Notes: generated by a model from the letters alone, not told the origin. Counted from the first letter of the stretch, positions 15,146 through 24,846 are shown. The stretch is 64,000 nt of DNA from Mycolicibacterium rufum (GCF_022374875.2 NZ_CP092427.2:2914001-2978000); one strand, 5' to 3'. A program made the numbers and translations.

Positions 15146-16420
15146 GTGACCGTCACCGCACGCCCGCGCCGAGGAACCTCCGCCCGGGTGCACTGGGCGT
15201 GGGTGGTCGCCGCCGTCAGTTTCGTCGCCATCCTCGGCGCCGCGGGGTTCCGCTCCGTCCCCGGCGTCATGATGAACCCGCTGCATCACGAGTTCGGGTG
15301 GTCGCACGGCGTGGTCGGGCTGGCGATGTCGGTCAACATGACGCTGTTCGGGCTGACGGCGCCCTTCGCGGCGGCCCTGATGGACCGGTTCGGGATCCGG
15401 CCCGTGCTGACCGTGGCGCTCAGCATGATCGCCGCGGGCAGCGCGCTGAGCGTCCTGATGGTCGCCAGCTGGCAGCTGGTCCTGCTGTGGGGGGTGCTCG
15501 TCGGCACCGGGACGGGCGCCATCTCGATGGGCTTCGTCGCGACGATCGCGATCCGATGGTTCGTCACCCACCGGGGCCTCGTCACCGGCGTGCTCACAGC
15601 GGCCAGTGCGACCGGACAGCTGATCTTCCTACCCGTCGTCGCCGCGGTCACCACCCGGCACGGCTGGCGATGGGCCTCCCTGCTGGTGGCCGCGGCCGCC
15701 CTCGCGGTGATCCCCCTGGTGCTCGCGCTGATGCGGAACTGGCCGCAGGACAGGGGTCTCGGACCCTACGGGCAGGACCCTGCGACGATCACCGGCCCGG
15801 CGCCCACACCGCCGGGCAGCAGCTTCGCGGCGGCGTTCTCCGGGTTGCGGATCGGGATGCGGGTGCCGGCGTTCTGGCTGCTGGCCGGCAGCTTCGCGAT
15901 CTGCGGCATGACGACCAACGGCCTGATCGGCACGCACTTCATCCCCGCGGCCAACGACCACGGCATGCCCACCACCGTCGCCGCGAGCCTGCTCGCGGTC
16001 ATCGGCGTGCTCGACGTCGCGGGCACCATCTTCTCCGGCTGGCTCACCGATCGCGTCGATCCCCGGGTGCTCCTGGTCATCTACTACACCGGCCGGGGCG
16101 TGTCCCTGCTGCTGTTGCCCACGCTCCTCTCGCCGCGCGCCGAACCCAGCATGTGGGTGTTCGTCATCTTCTACGGCCTGGACTGGGTGGCCACCGTGCC
16201 ACCGACGATCGCGTTGTGCCGCAACTACTTCGGGGATCGGACACCGGTCGTGTTCGGATGGGTCTTCGCCTCGCATCAGCTCGGCGCCGCCGTCGCCGCC
16301 GCCGGGGCGGGATGGCTGCGCGACATGGAGGGCGACTATGCTCTCGCGTTCCGCCTCGCCGCGGGCCTGTGCCTGCTGGCCGCCGTGATGTGTACCGCCC
16401 TGCGAAGGAGACCTCTGTGA
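15146..16420 (+). CDS. Major facilitator superfamily transporter
   Basis: This 424-residue protein has about 12 hydrophobic segments starting near residue 20 (WAWVVAAVSFVAILGAAG) and the MFS loop motif between helices 2 and 3 (AALMDRFGIRPVL). A central cytoplasmic loop follows helix 6 (MRNWPQDRGLGPYG). It resembles the monocarboxylate/oxalate-formate type of MFS. The GTG at 15146 is chosen. Its stop overlaps the GTG of rclA by four bases; co-expression with RclA suggests transport of a reactive or oxidised compound, but the substrate is not known. Confidence 0.8.
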   Translation: MTVTARPRRGTSARVHWAWVVAAVSFVAILGAAGFRSVPGVMMNPLHHEFGWSHGVVGLAMSVNMTLFGLTAPFAAALMDRFGIRPVLTVALSMIAAGSALSVLMVASWQLVLLWGVLVGTGTGAISMGFVATIAIRWFVTHRGLVTGVLTAASATGQLIFLPVVAAVTTRHGWRWASLLVAAAALAVIPLVLALMRNWPQDRGLGPYGQDPATITGPAPTPPGSSFAAAFSGLRIGMRVPAFWLLAGSFAICGMTTNGLIGTHFIPAANDHGMPTTVAASLLAVIGVLDVAGTIFSGWLTDRVDPRVLLVIYYTGRGVSLLLLPTLLSPRAEPSMWVFVIFYGLDWVATVPPTIALCRNYFGDRTPVVFGWVFASHQLGAAVAAAGAGWLRDMEGDYALAFRLAAGLCLLAAVMCTALRRRPL

Positions 16421-17805
16421 CCGCCACCGACACCCCCCTCGACGCCGATCTGATCGTCATCGGCTACGGCAAGGGCGGCAAGACGCTGGCCGCCACGCTG
16501 GCCCGGCAAGGCTGGTCGGTGGTGATGGTCGAGCGGTCGCCGATGATGTACGGCGGCACCTGCATCAACACCGGATGCGTACCGACCAAGGCGATGATCG
16601 CGCGCTCGGAACACCTGGCGCCCGGCGCGCATCCGCAGCACTACCGGGAGGCCGTTGCCGCCACCGCCGACCTCACCGCGACGTTGCGCGCCGCCAACCT
16701 CGCCCTGCTCGACACCGTCGAGACGGCCACGGTGCTGACCGGCGAGGCCGTGTTCTGCGACGCGCACACCGTCGAGGTGCACACCACCGACCGCGGCACC
16801 GTCACCGTGACCGGCCGCCACATCGTGATCGGCACCGGCTCGCACGCCGTCATCCCCGACATCCCCGGTCTGCGGCAGGCCACCAACGTCGCGACGAGCA
16901 CCGAGATGTTGGTCCACACGCCGCTGCCCGGCCGTCTCGTGGTGCTCGGCGGCGGCTACATCGGGCTGGAGTTCGCCGCCATGTACGCCGCCTACGGCTC
17001 CCAGGTGACCATCCTGGAACGCCACACCGCCATCCTCGGCCAGGAGGATCCCGACGTGGCCGACTGCGCCCGTGAGGTTCTGGCGGCCGCCGGCGTGCGG
17101 ATCGTCACCTCGGCCGTCATCGACCGCGTCGACGATCAGGGCGACGGCACCAGCGTCGTGGCGTTCCACACCGACGCCGGGCCGGAGACAGTACCGGCCG
17201 ACACGGTGCTGGTCGCACTGGGCCGGACGCCGGCGACCGAGACACTGGCCCTCGACCGCGCCGGCGTGAATGTCACTGCGGGCGGCGCCATCTCGGTCGA
17301 CGAGCACCTGCGGACCAGCCAACCGCACATCTTCGCCGTCGGCGACGTCAACGGCGGCCCGCAGTTCACCTACGTCTCCCTCGACGATCACCGCATCGTC
17401 CTCGACCAGCTCACCGGCAGCGGCACGCGCAGCACCGCCGACCGCAGGGCCGTGCCCTACACGCTGTTCCTCACGCCGCCGCTGTCACGGGTCGGCCTCA
17501 CCGAACGCGCGGCGCTCGAGGCCGGCCGCACGATCAAGACTGCCGCGATGCGCGTCGCCGACATGGCGACCGTGCCGCGGGCACGGATCGTGCAGGAGTC
17601 CGCGGGCATGATGAAGGTGATCGTCGACGCCGACACCGACGAGATCCTCGGTGCAGCACTGCTGTCCTACGACTCGCACGAGGTGATCAACACCGTCGCG
17701 CTCGCGATGCGCCACGGCATCACCGCGTCCCAGTTGCGTGACGAGATCTACACCCACCCGTCGATGACCGAGGCCTTCAACCAGCTCCTCGGCGCGCTGC
17801 ACTGA
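16417..17805 (+). CDS. rclA: RclA-type pyridine nucleotide-disulphide oxidoreductase
   Basis: This 462-residue flavoprotein has an FAD-binding GYGKGGKTLAATLA, the redox-active pair GGTCINTGCVPTK, the NAD(P) motif VVLGGGYIGLEFA, the second FAD motif HIFAVGDVNGG and the dimerisation tail THPSMTEAFNQL. It follows E. coli RclA closely over long stretches (for example QFTYVSLDDHRIV, VPYTLFLTPPLSRVG, VPRARI). RclA is induced by hypochlorous acid and reduces Cu(II) with NADPH. AAGGAG precedes the GTG, and the gene is coupled to the MFS gene. Divergent AraC control resembles E. coli rclR-rclABC, although this regulator has a DJ-1 domain. Confidence 0.85.
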   Translation: MTATDTPLDADLIVIGYGKGGKTLAATLARQGWSVVMVERSPMMYGGTCINTGCVPTKAMIARSEHLAPGAHPQHYREAVAATADLTATLRAANLALLDTVETATVLTGEAVFCDAHTVEVHTTDRGTVTVTGRHIVIGTGSHAVIPDIPGLRQATNVATSTEMLVHTPLPGRLVVLGGGYIGLEFAAMYAAYGSQVTILERHTAILGQEDPDVADCAREVLAAAGVRIVTSAVIDRVDDQGDGTSVVAFHTDAGPETVPADTVLVALGRTPATETLALDRAGVNVTAGGAISVDEHLRTSQPHIFAVGDVNGGPQFTYVSLDDHRIVLDQLTGSGTRSTADRRAVPYTLFLTPPLSRVGLTERAALEAGRTIKTAAMRVADMATVPRARIVQESAGMMKVIVDADTDEILGAALLSYDSHEVINTVALAMRHGITASQLRDEIYTHPSMTEAFNQLLGALH

Positions 17806-17820
17806 CCGGTCGGGAAAAGC

Positions 17821-18987
17821 TCAGGGCCGCAATGCGACCCGGATGCAGCCGTCGGTCTTGTTCTTGAACATGTCGTAGGCGCGCACCCCGTCGGCGAGCG
17901 GCAGGTCATGGGTGATCAGCACCGACGGATCGAGATCACCCTGCTGCGCGTAGTCGAAGAACTGCGGGATGTAGCGCTGGCCGTGCTGCTGGGCCGCGCG
18001 CAGCGTCAGGCCCTTGTTCATCAGCGCACCCATCGGGAACTTGTCGGTCACCCCGTAGACGCCGAGCACCGAGACCACACCGCCCTTGCGGCACGCCAGG
18101 ATCGCCTCGCGCAGGCTGGCGGCGCGGTCGGTCTCCAGCCGCAGCGCCTGCTTGGTGCGGTCGTACACCTGCTGGATACCGGTGCTGTGGCCCTCCATGC
18201 CGACCGCCTCGATCACCGCGTCCGGACCGCGTCCGCCGGTCTTCTCCCGCAGCACCTCGGCGACGCTGTCGACCTCGGCGTAGTCGATGGTCTCCGACCC
18301 CAGGCGTTCGGCCAGCGCCAACCTCTCGGGGATCCGGTCGATGGTGATGACCCGGCCCGCGCCGTTGAGCAGCGCGCTGCGGCCCGCCATCAGCCCGACG
18401 GCGCCGGCTCCCCACACCGCGACGACGTCACCGCCGGAGATGTCGCAGAAATCGGCACCCATGTAGCCGGTCGGCACCGCGTCGGACATGAACAGCGCCT
18501 GTTCGTCGGTCACGTAGTCGGGCACCGCGAAGCAGTTCACGTCACCGAACGGCACCCGCACGAACTGCGCGTGACTGCCGGCATAACCGCCGAACTCATG
18601 GGTGTAGCCGTAGATGCCCGCCGTCGGCGCGCCCAGCAGCGGCGACTGCAGTTCGGCGTTCGGGTTCGTGGTGTCGCACAACGAATACAGGTCGTGATCG
18701 CAGTACCAGCAGCTGTTGCACGCGATGAACGACGGCACGACCACCCGGGTGCCCACGGAGACCGTGCGGACCTCGCGGCCCACCTCGACGACCTCGCCCA
18801 TGAACTCGTGGCCGAAGACGTCGCCTTCCCGCATCCCGGGGATGTAGCCGTCGATGAAGTGCAGATCCGATCCGCACGTCGTCGTCAACGTCACCGCGAC
18901 GATCACGTCGTGCGGGTTGAGGATCTCGGGATCGTCGACGGTCTCGACCGCGAGGTCGTTCACGCCGTTCCAGACCAGTGCTCTCAT
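17821..18987 (-). CDS. Zinc-dependent alcohol dehydrogenase (formaldehyde-dehydrogenase-like)
   Basis: This 388-residue MDR enzyme has the catalytic zinc ligand region TTTCGSDLHFIDGYIPG, GHEFMGEVVEVG, the structural zinc cysteines CNSCWYCDHDLYSLC, and the NAD-binding GAGAVGLMA. The glutathione-independent formaldehyde dehydrogenase subgroup shows this arrangement. GAGAGGAA precedes the ATG. It reads together with the downstream-lying SRPBCC gene's neighbourhood (gap of 11 bases), so it belongs to the leftward recQ-SRPBCC-adh unit. Substrate unproven. Confidence 0.85.
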   Translation of the reverse strand: MRALVWNGVNDLAVETVDDPEILNPHDVIVAVTLTTTCGSDLHFIDGYIPGMREGDVFGHEFMGEVVEVGREVRTVSVGTRVVVPSFIACNSCWYCDHDLYSLCDTTNPNAELQSPLLGAPTAGIYGYTHEFGGYAGSHAQFVRVPFGDVNCFAVPDYVTDEQALFMSDAVPTGYMGADFCDISGGDVVAVWGAGAVGLMAGRSALLNGAGRVITIDRIPERLALAERLGSETIDYAEVDSVAEVLREKTGGRGPDAVIEAVGMEGHSTGIQQVYDRTKQALRLETDRAASLREAILACRKGGVVSVLGVYGVTDKFPMGALMNKGLTLRAAQQHGQRYIPQFFDYAQQGDLDPSVLITHDLPLADGVRAYDMFKNKTDGCIRVALRP

Positions 18988-18998
18988 GGACGTTCCTC

Positions 18999-19514
18999 TC
19001 AGCGGGCCGACGCGCGGGCGCTCGGGTTGCGGGCGATGGTGGGTACCTCGCCGGTCATCAGCAGTGCTCGCGCGCGATAGAGGACCTTGAAGGCCAGCGC
19101 CCCGGTGAGCGCACCCGGGCCGGGCGTGCTCAGCCGGGCGATCACCTCGGTGCCGAGCCCGGCCGGGGCGTCCCGGAACGTCAGCGCGATCTCGGCCTCG
19201 CCGTCGGGGTGGACGTCGACGAAGCGCAGGTGGCTGCCGTCGTCGACGGTGACCACGCAGTCCCACGCCGCACCGGGGTCGGACCCGAACGTGAAGCGCA
19301 ACCGGTCGGAGCCGATGCTCTCGACGTCGGCGACGTCGCCGAACACCACGGAGAGTCGGGCCGGGTCGGTGAACAGATCCACCACCTCCTGCCGGGGCCG
19401 GCCGATGGTGATCGCCTGCACCGGCGAATCGGTGCCGGCGGTGTCCATCACCTTCTCGGTCGCCCTCGCGACGAGGTTCCTGGCGTGCTGTTTGGCGCTG
19501 TCGACGACGCTCAT
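18999..19514 (-). CDS. SRPBCC (START-like cyclase/dehydrase) family protein
   Basis: This 171-residue protein has a helix-grip fold signature: AITIGRPRQEVVDLFTDPARLSVVFGDVADVE, alternating strands (LRFTFG, WDCVVTVDD, EIALTFRD) and a long C-terminal helix. Such proteins bind lipids or polyketide-like ligands. The ATG overlaps the stop of recQ (ATGA), and the adh gene starts 11 bases after its stop, so the three genes form one unit. Role unknown. Confidence 0.72.
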   Translation of the reverse strand: MSVVDSAKQHARNLVARATEKVMDTAGTDSPVQAITIGRPRQEVVDLFTDPARLSVVFGDVADVESIGSDRLRFTFGSDPGAAWDCVVTVDDGSHLRFVDVHPDGEAEIALTFRDAPAGLGTEVIARLSTPGPGALTGALAFKVLYRARALLMTGEVPTIARNPSARASAR

Positions 19515-21170
19515 GAGCTGGCGGCTACCCGGGGCGCACCCGCCGAAACGTCACGTCCGCCGATCGTCACGATGTCGGCGTCCCGGATCGCGTCCATGGC
19601 CAGCGTGCGGTAACCGTACTCGTCGAAAAGCACAGTGATGCGGTCGCTTTCGCCACTGATGACCACCCCGTGGCCCCACTCGCGGTGCTCGACGGCCGTG
19701 TTCGGCGCGACGGCGGACTGCTCGTCCGGCAGGGGGCGGCCCCGCGCGGCGCCGTCCCGGCAGCTGTCGCAGTTGCCGCACGGGTGCTCGCGTTGCTCAC
19801 CGAAGTAGCCGAGCAGGTTGCGCCGCCGGCAATCGGTGGTCTCGGCGTAGGCGCGCATCATCTCGACCCGCGTGCGGTCGACCCGTTCGGTCGCCTCGGT
19901 GATGCGCACGGCGCGGGCGAGCACCTGCTGCAGGTCCTCCTCGACCGCGGTGAATCCGCGCCGCCCCGACCGGACGGCCGCGGCCTGTTCGAGCAGGTTC
20001 ACCGCCTGGGTCAGCGCGCGGTTCTCGACGCCGGTCTCGTCGCGCAGCTGCCGCAGACGCTTGGGCGTGGTCGACGACAGCGCGGTGAACACCGCGGCCA
20101 GGCGCTCCTCGTCGGCGTGGGCGGTCATGAAGAACCTCGCCAGCGACAGATCTTCGGCGCGGTAGAACAGTCGCGCGACGGCGTCGTCTCCGTCCCGTCC
20201 GGCACGACCCACCTGTTGGTAGTAACTGTCCACCGAGTCCGGGATGGACGCGTGCACGACGAAGCGGACGTCGGCCTTGTCGATGCCCATGCCGAACGCC
20301 GACGTCGCCACCACGACATCGAGGTCGTCGTCTCCGAAGGCGCGGTGCACGTGGTCGCGGTCGGCCGCCCGCAGCCCCGCGTGATAGGCCGCCGCGGCGA
20401 CACCCCGCTCCTGCAGTGCCGCGGCGCAGCGCTCGGCGTCCTTGCGGGTGGCGACGTACACCAGTCCCGGCCCCGCCATCTCCGTCACCGCGTCGAGGAC
20501 GGCGGCGCGCTTGTCCTTGTCGTCGACGTGCTGCTCGACTTCGAGCCGGATGTTGGGCCGGTCGAATCCGGTGGCGATGACGACGGGGTCGCGCAGTCCG
20601 AGGTGATTGACGATGTCGGCACGCACCACCGGCGACGCCGTCGCGGTCAGGGCGACCACCGGCACCGGACCGAGGCGCCGCACGATGTCGGCGAGCCGGA
20701 GATAGCTCGGTCGGAAGTCGTGCCCCCACGCGGACACACAGTGCGCCTCGTCGACCACGACCATCGCCAAGTCGAGCGCGCACAGACGGTCGACCACGTC
20801 GTCGTTGAGCAACTGCTCCGGTGCGAGGAAGACGTACCCGGCCTCCCCGGACCGCACCGCCTCCCAGCTGCGTTCGTTGCTGCCCGGGCTCTGCCGAGTT
20901 CACGGCGACCGCACCGGGCGCACCGCTGGCGCCCAGGTGCTGGATCTGGTCCTGCTGCAGGGCGATCAATGGTGAGACCACCACCGTCGCACCGGCCATC
21001 AGGATCGCGGGCACCTGATAGATCGCCGACTTGCCCGAGCCCGTGGGCATCACAGCCAGCACGTCACGGCCGTGCGTCACCGCCTCCATCGCGTCGAGTT
21101 GCTCGCCGCGCAGCGACTCCCAGCCGAACACGCGGCCGGCCGTCTGCTGCAGGTCCCTGCGTCGGATCAT
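19511..21170 (-). pseudogene. recQ: RecQ DNA helicase interrupted by a single-base frameshift
   Basis: The reading frame starts at an ATG (21170: MIRRRDLQQTAGRVFGW), has Walker A (MPTGSGKS) and then leaves frame at a CCCGGG run near 20883-20888. Removing one G restores SNERSWEAVRSGEAGYVFLAPEQLL and a full RecQ: DEAH box, TATAS, the helicase C-terminal domain (SAFGMGIDKADVRF, QQVGRAGRDG) and the zinc cluster (CRRRNLLGYFGE, CGNCDSC). The length (1660 bases, one more than a multiple of three) agrees. No HRDC domain follows. Either a real mutation (loss of RecQ) or a sequencing error in a G run; the downstream part alone (20857-19511) lacks Walker A. Confidence 0.8.
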
Positions 21171-21254
21171 CGCCCGCCTGTACCCCGGCGCGGTGCGCCG
21201 AATCGGAGGATTTCCCGACGTGTCGATCGTCGATGCGGGGGTATCCGTGGCCGG

Positions 21255-22613
21255 GTGCAGACCTTGGAGATGACCGTCCTGGATCCCCGCACCGGCGACA
21301 CCGTCGCCCGTGTCCCGATCGCCGGCGAGGCCGACTGTGCCGCCGCCGTGGGCCGCGCCCGGGTGGCGTCGACGACCTGGGCACGCACACCGGCGGCTGA
21401 CCGGGCGGCCGCGGTCACCGCGTCCGCCGATGCCGTCGCCGCGGCGGCGGACGAACTCGCCGAACTCAACCAGCGCGAGACCGGCAAGCCGCGCGACGAC
21501 GCACGCGGCGGGGTGGAGGCCGCGATCGGAACCCTGCGCCAGTACGCACAATTGGGCCCGGTGCACCGAGGCCGCAGCCTCCTCGGCGGGCCTGCCGCCA
21601 CCGACATGATGGTGCCCGAACCGCGCGGTGTCGTCGCGGTGCTGACGCCGTGGAACGATCCGGTCGCCGTGGCCGCCGGCCTCCTGGGCGCGGCACTGGT
21701 GACCGGCAACGCGGTGGTGCACAAGCCGAGCGAGCGCTGCCCCCGCACCGGGCGGCGGTTCGCCGAACTCGTCGCCGCCGCCGTACCCGACGGCGTGCTC
21801 GAGATCGTGGACGGCGACGGCCGCGTCGGTGCGCAGTTGGCGGCCGACGACCGGGTCGACGTCGTCGCGCATGTCGGCAGCAGTGCGACCGGGCGGGCCA
21901 TCGCGCAGGCGTGCGCGACGCACGGGGCGAAGGTGCTGCTGGAGAACGGCGGCAACGACGCGCTGATCGTCGATGCCGGCGTCTCGCCGCGGTGGGCCGC
22001 CGAACAGGCGGCGCAGGGCGCCTTCGCCAACGCCGGGCAGATCTGCGTGGCCGTCGAACGCATCTACGTCGTGGCGTCCCAGGCCGACGCCTTCGTCGAC
22101 GCGCTGGTGGCCGAGGCGCGCCGCTGGGACGAGCGCATCGGACCCCTGGTCGACGAGCGCCACCGCGTCCTCGTGCACGGCCACGTCGCCGACGCGGTGC
22201 GGCGGGGCGCCCGCGTGCTGGTGGGCGGCGAGCCGCGGCCGGGACCCGGCACCTTCTATCCGCCGACGGTGCTCACCGGATGCACACCGGACATGCTGCT
22301 CTTCGCCGAGGAGACGTTCGGGCCGATCGCGCCCGTGCGCGTGGTGCCCGACTTCGCGACGGCACTGACCGAGGCCGCCGACGACCGCTACGGCCTGGCC
22401 GCGACCGTGCTCACCGCCGACATGGCACACGCCCAGGAGGCGTGGCACACATTGCCGGTCGGGACCGTGAAGATCAACGCGGTGTTCGGCGGCGCCCCCG
22501 GCGGATCGGCCGAGCCGCGGCGCGCCAGCGGGTCCGGAATCGGGTACGGGCCCGAACTGCTCGACGAGATGACCGCGATGAAAGTCGTGCACTGGTCGGC
22601 GCCCGGCGAGTAG
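21255..22613 (+). CDS. Aldehyde dehydrogenase family protein
   Basis: This 452-residue ALDH has RGVVAVLTPWNDPVAV, VHKPSERCPRTG, the NAD site GSSATGRAI, catalytic Glu in LLENGGNDALIV and catalytic Cys in FANAGQICVAVER, then EETFGPIAPV. The more usual ELGGKSP is replaced by ENGGNDA. The GTG at 21255 is chosen; an ATG at 21270 directly behind GGAG is less well spaced. It stands alone, divergent from recQ. Substrate unknown. Confidence 0.85.
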   Translation: MQTLEMTVLDPRTGDTVARVPIAGEADCAAAVGRARVASTTWARTPAADRAAAVTASADAVAAAADELAELNQRETGKPRDDARGGVEAAIGTLRQYAQLGPVHRGRSLLGGPAATDMMVPEPRGVVAVLTPWNDPVAVAAGLLGAALVTGNAVVHKPSERCPRTGRRFAELVAAAVPDGVLEIVDGDGRVGAQLAADDRVDVVAHVGSSATGRAIAQACATHGAKVLLENGGNDALIVDAGVSPRWAAEQAAQGAFANAGQICVAVERIYVVASQADAFVDALVAEARRWDERIGPLVDERHRVLVHGHVADAVRRGARVLVGGEPRPGPGTFYPPTVLTGCTPDMLLFAEETFGPIAPVRVVPDFATALTEAADDRYGLAATVLTADMAHAQEAWHTLPVGTVKINAVFGGAPGGSAEPRRASGSGIGYGPELLDEMTAMKVVHWSAPGE

Positions 22614-22647
22614 GGCTGTCGCACAACCGTTTCGAGAGAGGACCATC

Positions 22648-23067
22648 ATGCCGAAGACCACGAAGTCGGGCAAAGCGAAGGAGAGCGAACTGCCGAGCAC
22701 GCTGCGCAAGTCCGAGGACAAGGCGCAGCGGACCTTCGCCAAGGCGCACGACGCCGCCGCCGAGGAGTACGGCGAGGGCGAGCGCGCGTACCGGACCGCC
22801 TACAGCGCGCTCAAGCACAGTTACGAGAAGGTCGGCGACCACTGGGAGGCCAAGGACCAGCGCGGCCCGTCCGATGACCGGGCGGAGAGCGGGGGCCCGC
22901 AGGCCTCAGGTGAGACGGCCGAGGGCGTCAACGCGAACGCCACCAAGAAGCATCTCGTGGATGTGGCCAAGCGGCTGAACATCACCGGACGCTCGCGGAT
23001 GTCCAAGGACGAACTGGTCGAGGAGATCAAGAAGGCGAACCGGCGGGAGAGCCGCCGCGGTCGCTAG
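22648..23067 (+). CDS. ChaB-domain protein with SAP/Rho-N-like tail
   Basis: This 139-residue basic protein begins with a ChaB domain (ELPSTLRKSEDKAQRTFAKAHDAAAEEYGEGERAYRTAYSALKHSYEKVGDHW) and ends in a helix-extended-helix like the Rho N-terminal/SAP fold (TKKHLVDVAKRLNITGRSRMSKDELVEEIKKAN), a nucleic-acid-binding module. GAGAGAGGA precedes the ATG. It is convergent with the next gene and shares four bases with it. Function is unknown; the tail suggests DNA or RNA binding. Confidence 0.8.
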   Translation: MPKTTKSGKAKESELPSTLRKSEDKAQRTFAKAHDAAAEEYGEGERAYRTAYSALKHSYEKVGDHWEAKDQRGPSDDRAESGGPQASGETAEGVNANATKKHLVDVAKRLNITGRSRMSKDELVEEIKKANRRESRRGR

Positions 23068-23333
23068 GCCTTGCCGGTGCGCTCGCGGTGCTTGCAGCCG
23101 GGCCAACAGCACGGACGACGCTTGCCCTCCTCGAGCTCCTCCTGGGTGCGCCGGATGCGGCGCTCCCGCGTCGTTGCCTGCTTCGCGTCGGTGACCCAGC
23201 AGATGAATTCGTTGCGGGCCAGGGGCGTGATGTCGTTCCATGCGGTGAGCGCGGCAGGGTTCCCGTTCAGCGCTGACCGCAGATCCTCCGGCAGTTCATG
23301 CACGACTCCGCCGAGGACCGTCGCGCTGCTCAC
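23064..23333 (-). CDS. YdeI/OmpD-associated-like small protein
   Basis: This 89-residue protein matches the C-terminal domain of the YdeI/OmpD-associated (bacteriocin-protection) family: ELPEDLRSALNGNPAALTAWNDITPLARNEFICWVTDAKQATTRERRIRRTQEELEEGKRRPCC. The cysteine-rich tail RRPCCWPGCKH is less usual and might bind metal. GTG start at 23333. Confidence 0.75.
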   Translation of the reverse strand: MSSATVLGGVVHELPEDLRSALNGNPAALTAWNDITPLARNEFICWVTDAKQATTRERRIRRTQEELEEGKRRPCCWPGCKHRERTGKA

Positions 23334-23444
23334 GGCATCAGACTAACCCCGCACATCTTCGGAATTCGTGTCCGGGACGGTGCGCACCGCGCCATATGCT
23401 GATGGCGTCGTGTGCCGTGTACCGACCGACTTGGGGGAAACGCA

Positions 23445-23723
23445 GTGTCGAGCATTCAACTGGCCATGGATCTGGCGGCGCCAGAGCACCCCGGGCGGTT
23501 GGTGGGGGCCATGCTCGCTCAGCTCGCCATCGCCGGCGGGCTCGTCTGGCTCATCGTGTGGGCGGTCCGCAATGCCCGTGGGCGACGACCGCCGCAGAAC
23601 CCGTATCCCCCTGGCTACTACCTGCAGTACCCGCCCCCGCAGGCGCCGTGGCCGCATCAGTCTCCCCCGCCGGCCGGTGGTCCGTGGCCGCCCCGGGGGG
23701 GTCCCCCGACGGGCACCCGTTAG
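23445..23723 (+). CDS. Small single-span membrane protein with Pro/Tyr-rich tail
   Basis: This 92-residue protein has one membrane segment (LVGAMLAQLAIAGGLVWLIVWAV) and a cytoplasmic or periplasmic tail rich in Pro, Gly, Tyr and Gln (RRPPQNPYPPGYYLQYPPPQAP). GGGGGAAA precedes the GTG. It stands just before the GGDEF gene on the same strand with a 28-base gap and may be its operon partner. No family known to me. Confidence 0.65.
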   Translation: MSSIQLAMDLAAPEHPGRLVGAMLAQLAIAGGLVWLIVWAVRNARGRRPPQNPYPPGYYLQYPPPQAPWPHQSPPPAGGPWPPRGGPPTGTR

Positions 23724-23751
23724 CGGCCCGCCCCACGGGCGGAGCGCAGTG

Positions 23752-24846
23752 GTGACAACCCCGCAGAGGGGCGATGCAGCCGGCCGACTTCAGCGGTCGG
23801 TCGAGCACTACGCGTGGGTCAGCGATTTCCTCGAGACCCGCGGACTCTCTCGTCGCACACGGTTCTTCCTCGCCGCGACGGTCGCGGCGATGGCGGCCGG
23901 CGTGCTGACGCTGCTCTTCGGTGCCGGCGGTCCGCAGGATCCGGCCGGCCGGGCACTGATGTGGTTCGCCTGCGCGGGCGGCGTATTCGGCACCGTGCTG
24001 TGGTTGTGGCGCTGGCCCTCGCACACGCTGTCGCTGGCCTTCACCGTGGTGACGACGATGTCGGTGGCCGCGGCGTGTCTGGCCTATCCCGATTCCCTGG
24101 CGGGGCTGTTCGGCTGCATCGCGTTCACCACCATCGTCGGCTACGCGGCGTTCTTCCACTCCCCCGAGGCCACGGTGGGTGTACTGCTCGTCGTCGTGGC
24201 GGTGGCGGTGTATCGAACGGTTCAGCTGGGCGCGGAGGACCGGCTCGCGCTCGCGGGGGTCGACCTGTTCCTGATCCTGCAGACCAGCCTCGGCGTTGCG
24301 CTGGCCCTGTACAGCCTGGGGCGGACCCTGCGCGGTGACCTCGCCACCGCTGATCTCGATCCGCTGACGGGTCTGTTGAACCGGCGCGCCTTCCGCAGGA
24401 CCGTCGCCAGCAGGCTGACGAATCAGCATGGCAAGGGTGGCTATCTGCTCACCGCGCTGCTGGACCTCGACGACTTCAAGGCGATCAACGACACCTACGG
24501 ACACGCGGCGGGCGACCAGGCGCTCGTCGCCGTCGCCGACGCCCTGCGCGCCACCGCGACCCCGACGGCGGTCATCGCGCGCAGCGGCGGGGAGGAGTTC
24601 CTGTTCGCCGACTTCGCGTCGGCCCACGACGTCGTCGCCCGCTACGACGAGCTGTGTGCCGTGATCGCCGCGCTGCCCGTGTCGGTCACGGCCAGCATCG
24701 GCACGTCCTTCGTCGACATCACCGCGGTGCATCCGCGATCGCACCACGAGATGCTCGACCGGCTCATCGTGGCCGCCGACAAGGCGATGTACAACGCTAA
24801 ACGTATGGGCGGCAACCGCTGTCATCATCACGGCAGCGTGGTGTGA
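23752..24846 (+). CDS. Membrane-bound diguanylate cyclase (GGDEF domain)
   Basis: This 364-residue protein has about six membrane helices in its first 190 residues and a C-terminal GGDEF domain: LDPLTGLLNRRAFRR, DLDDFKAINDTYGHAAGDQAL, and the active-site loop SGGEEF. The last matches the GG(D/E)EF consensus of active cyclases, so it probably makes cyclic di-GMP. A canonical inhibitory RxxD is not obvious upstream of GGEEF. The GTG at 23752 (GGAG seven bases upstream) is preferred over the one three bases earlier. Confidence 0.85.
   Translation: MTTPQRGDAAGRLQRSVEHYAWVSDFLETRGLSRRTRFFLAATVAAMAAGVLTLLFGAGGPQDPAGRALMWFACAGGVFGTVLWLWRWPSHTLSLAFTVVTTMSVAAACLAYPDSLAGLFGCIAFTTIVGYAAFFHSPEATVGVLLVVVAVAVYRTVQLGAEDRLALAGVDLFLILQTSLGVALALYSLGRTLRGDLATADLDPLTGLLNRRAFRRTVASRLTNQHGKGGYLLTALLDLDDFKAINDTYGHAAGDQALVAVADALRATATPTAVIARSGGEEFLFADFASAHDVVARYDELCAVIAALPVSVTASIGTSFVDITAVHPRSHHEMLDRLIVAADKAMYNAKRMGGNRCHHHGSVV

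Noticed and set aside
19797..22742. 981-codon minus-strand frame
   Set aside because: Mostly a shadow of the aldehyde dehydrogenase gene; only its central part is the real first half of recQ.
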